A DNA stretch of 64,000 bases from Mycobacterium sp. SMC-8. Its GTDB lineage: Bacteria; Actinomycetota; Actinomycetes; Mycobacteriales; Mycobacteriaceae. The notes beneath the pieces were generated by a model. It was not told the origin of the DNA. It saw only the letters and a program-made list of their open reading frames with translations, and ran no database searches. Positions within the stretch are counted from its first letter, which is position 1; the number at the start of each line of letters is the position of its first letter. The stretch covers positions 5,146,001 through 5,210,000 of the forward strand of contig NZ_CP079865.1 in the NCBI RefSeq assembly GCF_025263565.1. Direction: 5' to 3'. The position numbers and the translations under genes are program-made. Shown one piece after another: positions 62,837-64,000 of this stretch.

Positions 62837-64000
62837 ATGCCCGCGAAGACCCCGGTTGGTACTGGTACCGACGGTGTGGTGCGTCAGTCGGATCGGCTGG
62901 AGGCGCATTTTGAGGAGTTGGCGGAGTTGGCCGGCCAGCGCAACGCCATCGACGGGCGCATCGCTGAGATCACTGCCGAGATTGATCGGGCCGGGTTATG
63001 GGCGATCACGGGCGTGAAATCGATGGAGGGGTTGATCGCGTGGAAACTGGGGACGTCGTTTCGTAACGCGCAGACGCTGGTGGCGGTGGCACGCCGGATG
63101 GCCGAATTCCCACTCTGTACAGGGGATTTGCGGGCGGGTCGGCTGTCGTTGGATCAGGTCGGGGCGATCGCCGAGGGCGCGGGGAGGGGTTCGGATGCCC
63201 ATTATGCGCAGTTGGCCGCCAATGCCACGGTCAGTCAGTTGCGGACCGCGATCAGCGTCGAAGCCCGTCCCGAACCCGAACCCGAACCCGAACCTGCGCC
63301 CGAGCCTGAACCCGAGCCTGCGCCTGAGCCGGTGTGTGAGCCGGTGCCGCAGCCGTCGATTTCCAAAACCATCGACGGGGAGTTCGTGTGTTGGCGGATC
63401 AGGCTCCCGCTGCTGGAGTCGGCGAAGTTCGAAGCGGCCCTGAAGGCACACCACGACGGGTTGATCGCGCAGTGGAAACGCGACGACACCACCAACCCCG
63501 ACACAGACAACCCCGACACCGCCGCCCACAACGGCGACAGCGCCGGTGGGTACGGCGCGGGTGGATACGGCGTCGGCCACCGTGACGGGCATAGTGACGG
63601 CGACGGGCGGGGCCTGGGGCGTTCGCCGATCCCGACGGCCGGTCATGCATTCATGGAGTTGGTCCAGGCGGGCTGGGATGTCGAGGCCGCACGCCGCCCG
63701 CACGGTGCGCACACCACGGTGGTGGTCCATGTCGATGTCAAAGACCAGATCGCCGCCCTGCATCTGGGGCCGCTGCTTTCGGCCGAACAGCGCCGCTACC
63801 TGAGCTGTGATGCCACCTGCGAGGTGTGGTTCGAACGCGACGGAATCCCCCTCGGGGCCGGGCGCACCACCCGCACCATCAGCCGCCGGCTACGTCGGGC
63901 GCTGGAATACCGGCACCGCAGCTGCGCGGTGCCCGGCTGCGGGGCCACCCGCGGGCTGCATGCCCACCACATCGAGCACTGGGAAGACGGCGGACTGACC
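62837..64000 (+). CDS. DUF222 / 13E12-repeat HNH endonuclease-like protein, cut by the right edge
   Basis: The reading from ATG 62837 runs to the window edge (388 residues so far). It has a DUF222 domain (LEAHFEELAELAGQRNAIDGRIAEI through the helical middle), a Pro-Glu hexamer-encoded linker (about residues 145-170), a second DUF222 half, and the beginning of an HNH nuclease: CAVPGCGATRGLHAHHIEHWEDGG with CxxxC-type zinc Cys and the HH of HNH. CAGGAT (62825-62830) lies 6 nt before the ATG as a weak leaderless -10. These 13E12 proteins are multicopy in mycobacteria; their role is unclear. Confidence 0.9.
   Translation, partial: MPAKTPVGTGTDGVVRQSDRLEAHFEELAELAGQRNAIDGRIAEITAEIDRAGLWAITGVKSMEGLIAWKLGTSFRNAQTLVAVARRMAEFPLCTGDLRAGRLSLDQVGAIAEGAGRGSDAHYAQLAANATVSQLRTAISVEARPEPEPEPEPAPEPEPEPAPEPVCEPVPQPSISKTIDGEFVCWRIRLPLLESAKFEAALKAHHDGLIAQWKRDDTTNPDTDNPDTAAHNGDSAGGYGAGGYGVGHRDGHSDGDGRGLGRSPIPTAGHAFMELVQAGWDVEAARRPHGAHTTVVVHVDVKDQIAALHLGPLLSAEQRRYLSCDATCEVWFERDGIPLGAGRTTRTISRRLRRALEYRHRSCAVPGCGATRGLHAHHIEHWEDGGLT
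63269..63330 (+). repeat. In-gene hexamer repeat encoding Pro-Glu linker
   Basis: About ten imperfect copies of CCCGAA/CCCGAG/CCTGAG encode alternating Pro-Glu with Pro-Ala breaks inside the DUF222 gene. Copy number may vary by slippage without changing frame, since the unit is 6 bp. Confidence 0.8.

Noticed and set aside
63269..63330. CRISPR-like or satellite repeat
   Set aside because: The hexamer repeat is in frame inside the DUF222 gene and encodes a Pro-Glu linker.

Overview
The window looks like chromosome of a rapidly growing mycobacterium (Mycolicibacterium-type). Supporting this are the high GC, frequent GTG starts, many leaderless TANNNT promoters exactly 6 nt before a start codon, and family content: a DUF222/13E12 HNH protein, DUF732, a cutinase, LGFP repeats, DUF1906, a lysin-B-like mycolyl esterase, an F420-type DUF385 protein and a carboxylic acid reductase relic. 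The placement is inferred from families, not from a search.

Layout. 1-609: edge of an MFS exporter. 844-7703: allantoin/ureide utilisation (IclR regulator, DUF6986 aldolase-like protein, ureidoglycine aminohydrolase, racemase-like protein, NCS1 permease, allantoinase), with a repeated TTCCA-N5-nGGAA operator in both divergent promoter regions. 7749-11829: an SDR with a zinc-finger-like N-terminus, a DUF998 membrane protein, a patatin lipase, a collapsed carboxylic acid reductase pseudogene and a DUF385 protein. 11884-25059: a polyol/tetritol catabolic cluster. It has an ABC importer (binding protein, two permeases, two ATPases), a zinc alcohol dehydrogenase, a DhaK-DhaL kinase, an RpiB-type isomerase, a SorC regulator, an SDR, an FGGY kinase and a second SDR. 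25366-26109: a secreted cutinase.

26382-48007 is the accessory part. A DUF2235 hydrolase precedes a truncated KAP NTPase. On the opposite strand is a coupled operon of a membrane-embedded alpha/beta hydrolase, a 1189-residue multi-enzyme envelope lysin (M23, DUF1906, amidase, LGFP repeats and a lysin-B-like esterase in one chain) and a small one-helix membrane ORF. After a small secreted DUF732 protein comes a tightly packed 12.8-kb operon of four large proteins with no signal peptides and no function I can name. The first is a DUF6603 protein. As given, the first and third genes carry three single-base homopolymer frameshifts. This operon and the lysin are the best candidates for an undescribed system.

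48128-52673: a sulfonate-type ABC importer coupled to a FAD oxidoreductase and a two-cluster ferredoxin, probably for organosulfur use. 52683-62617: an orphan NarL-type histidine kinase, an ArsR/glyoxalase pair, a kinase-DUF7064 fusion, an NAD-dependent epimerase, a TetR regulator, an amidase with a peptidoglycan-binding domain, and several small or stress-type proteins. 62837 to the right edge: the start of a DUF222/HNH protein. I saw no tRNA, rRNA, CRISPR array or insertion sequence.
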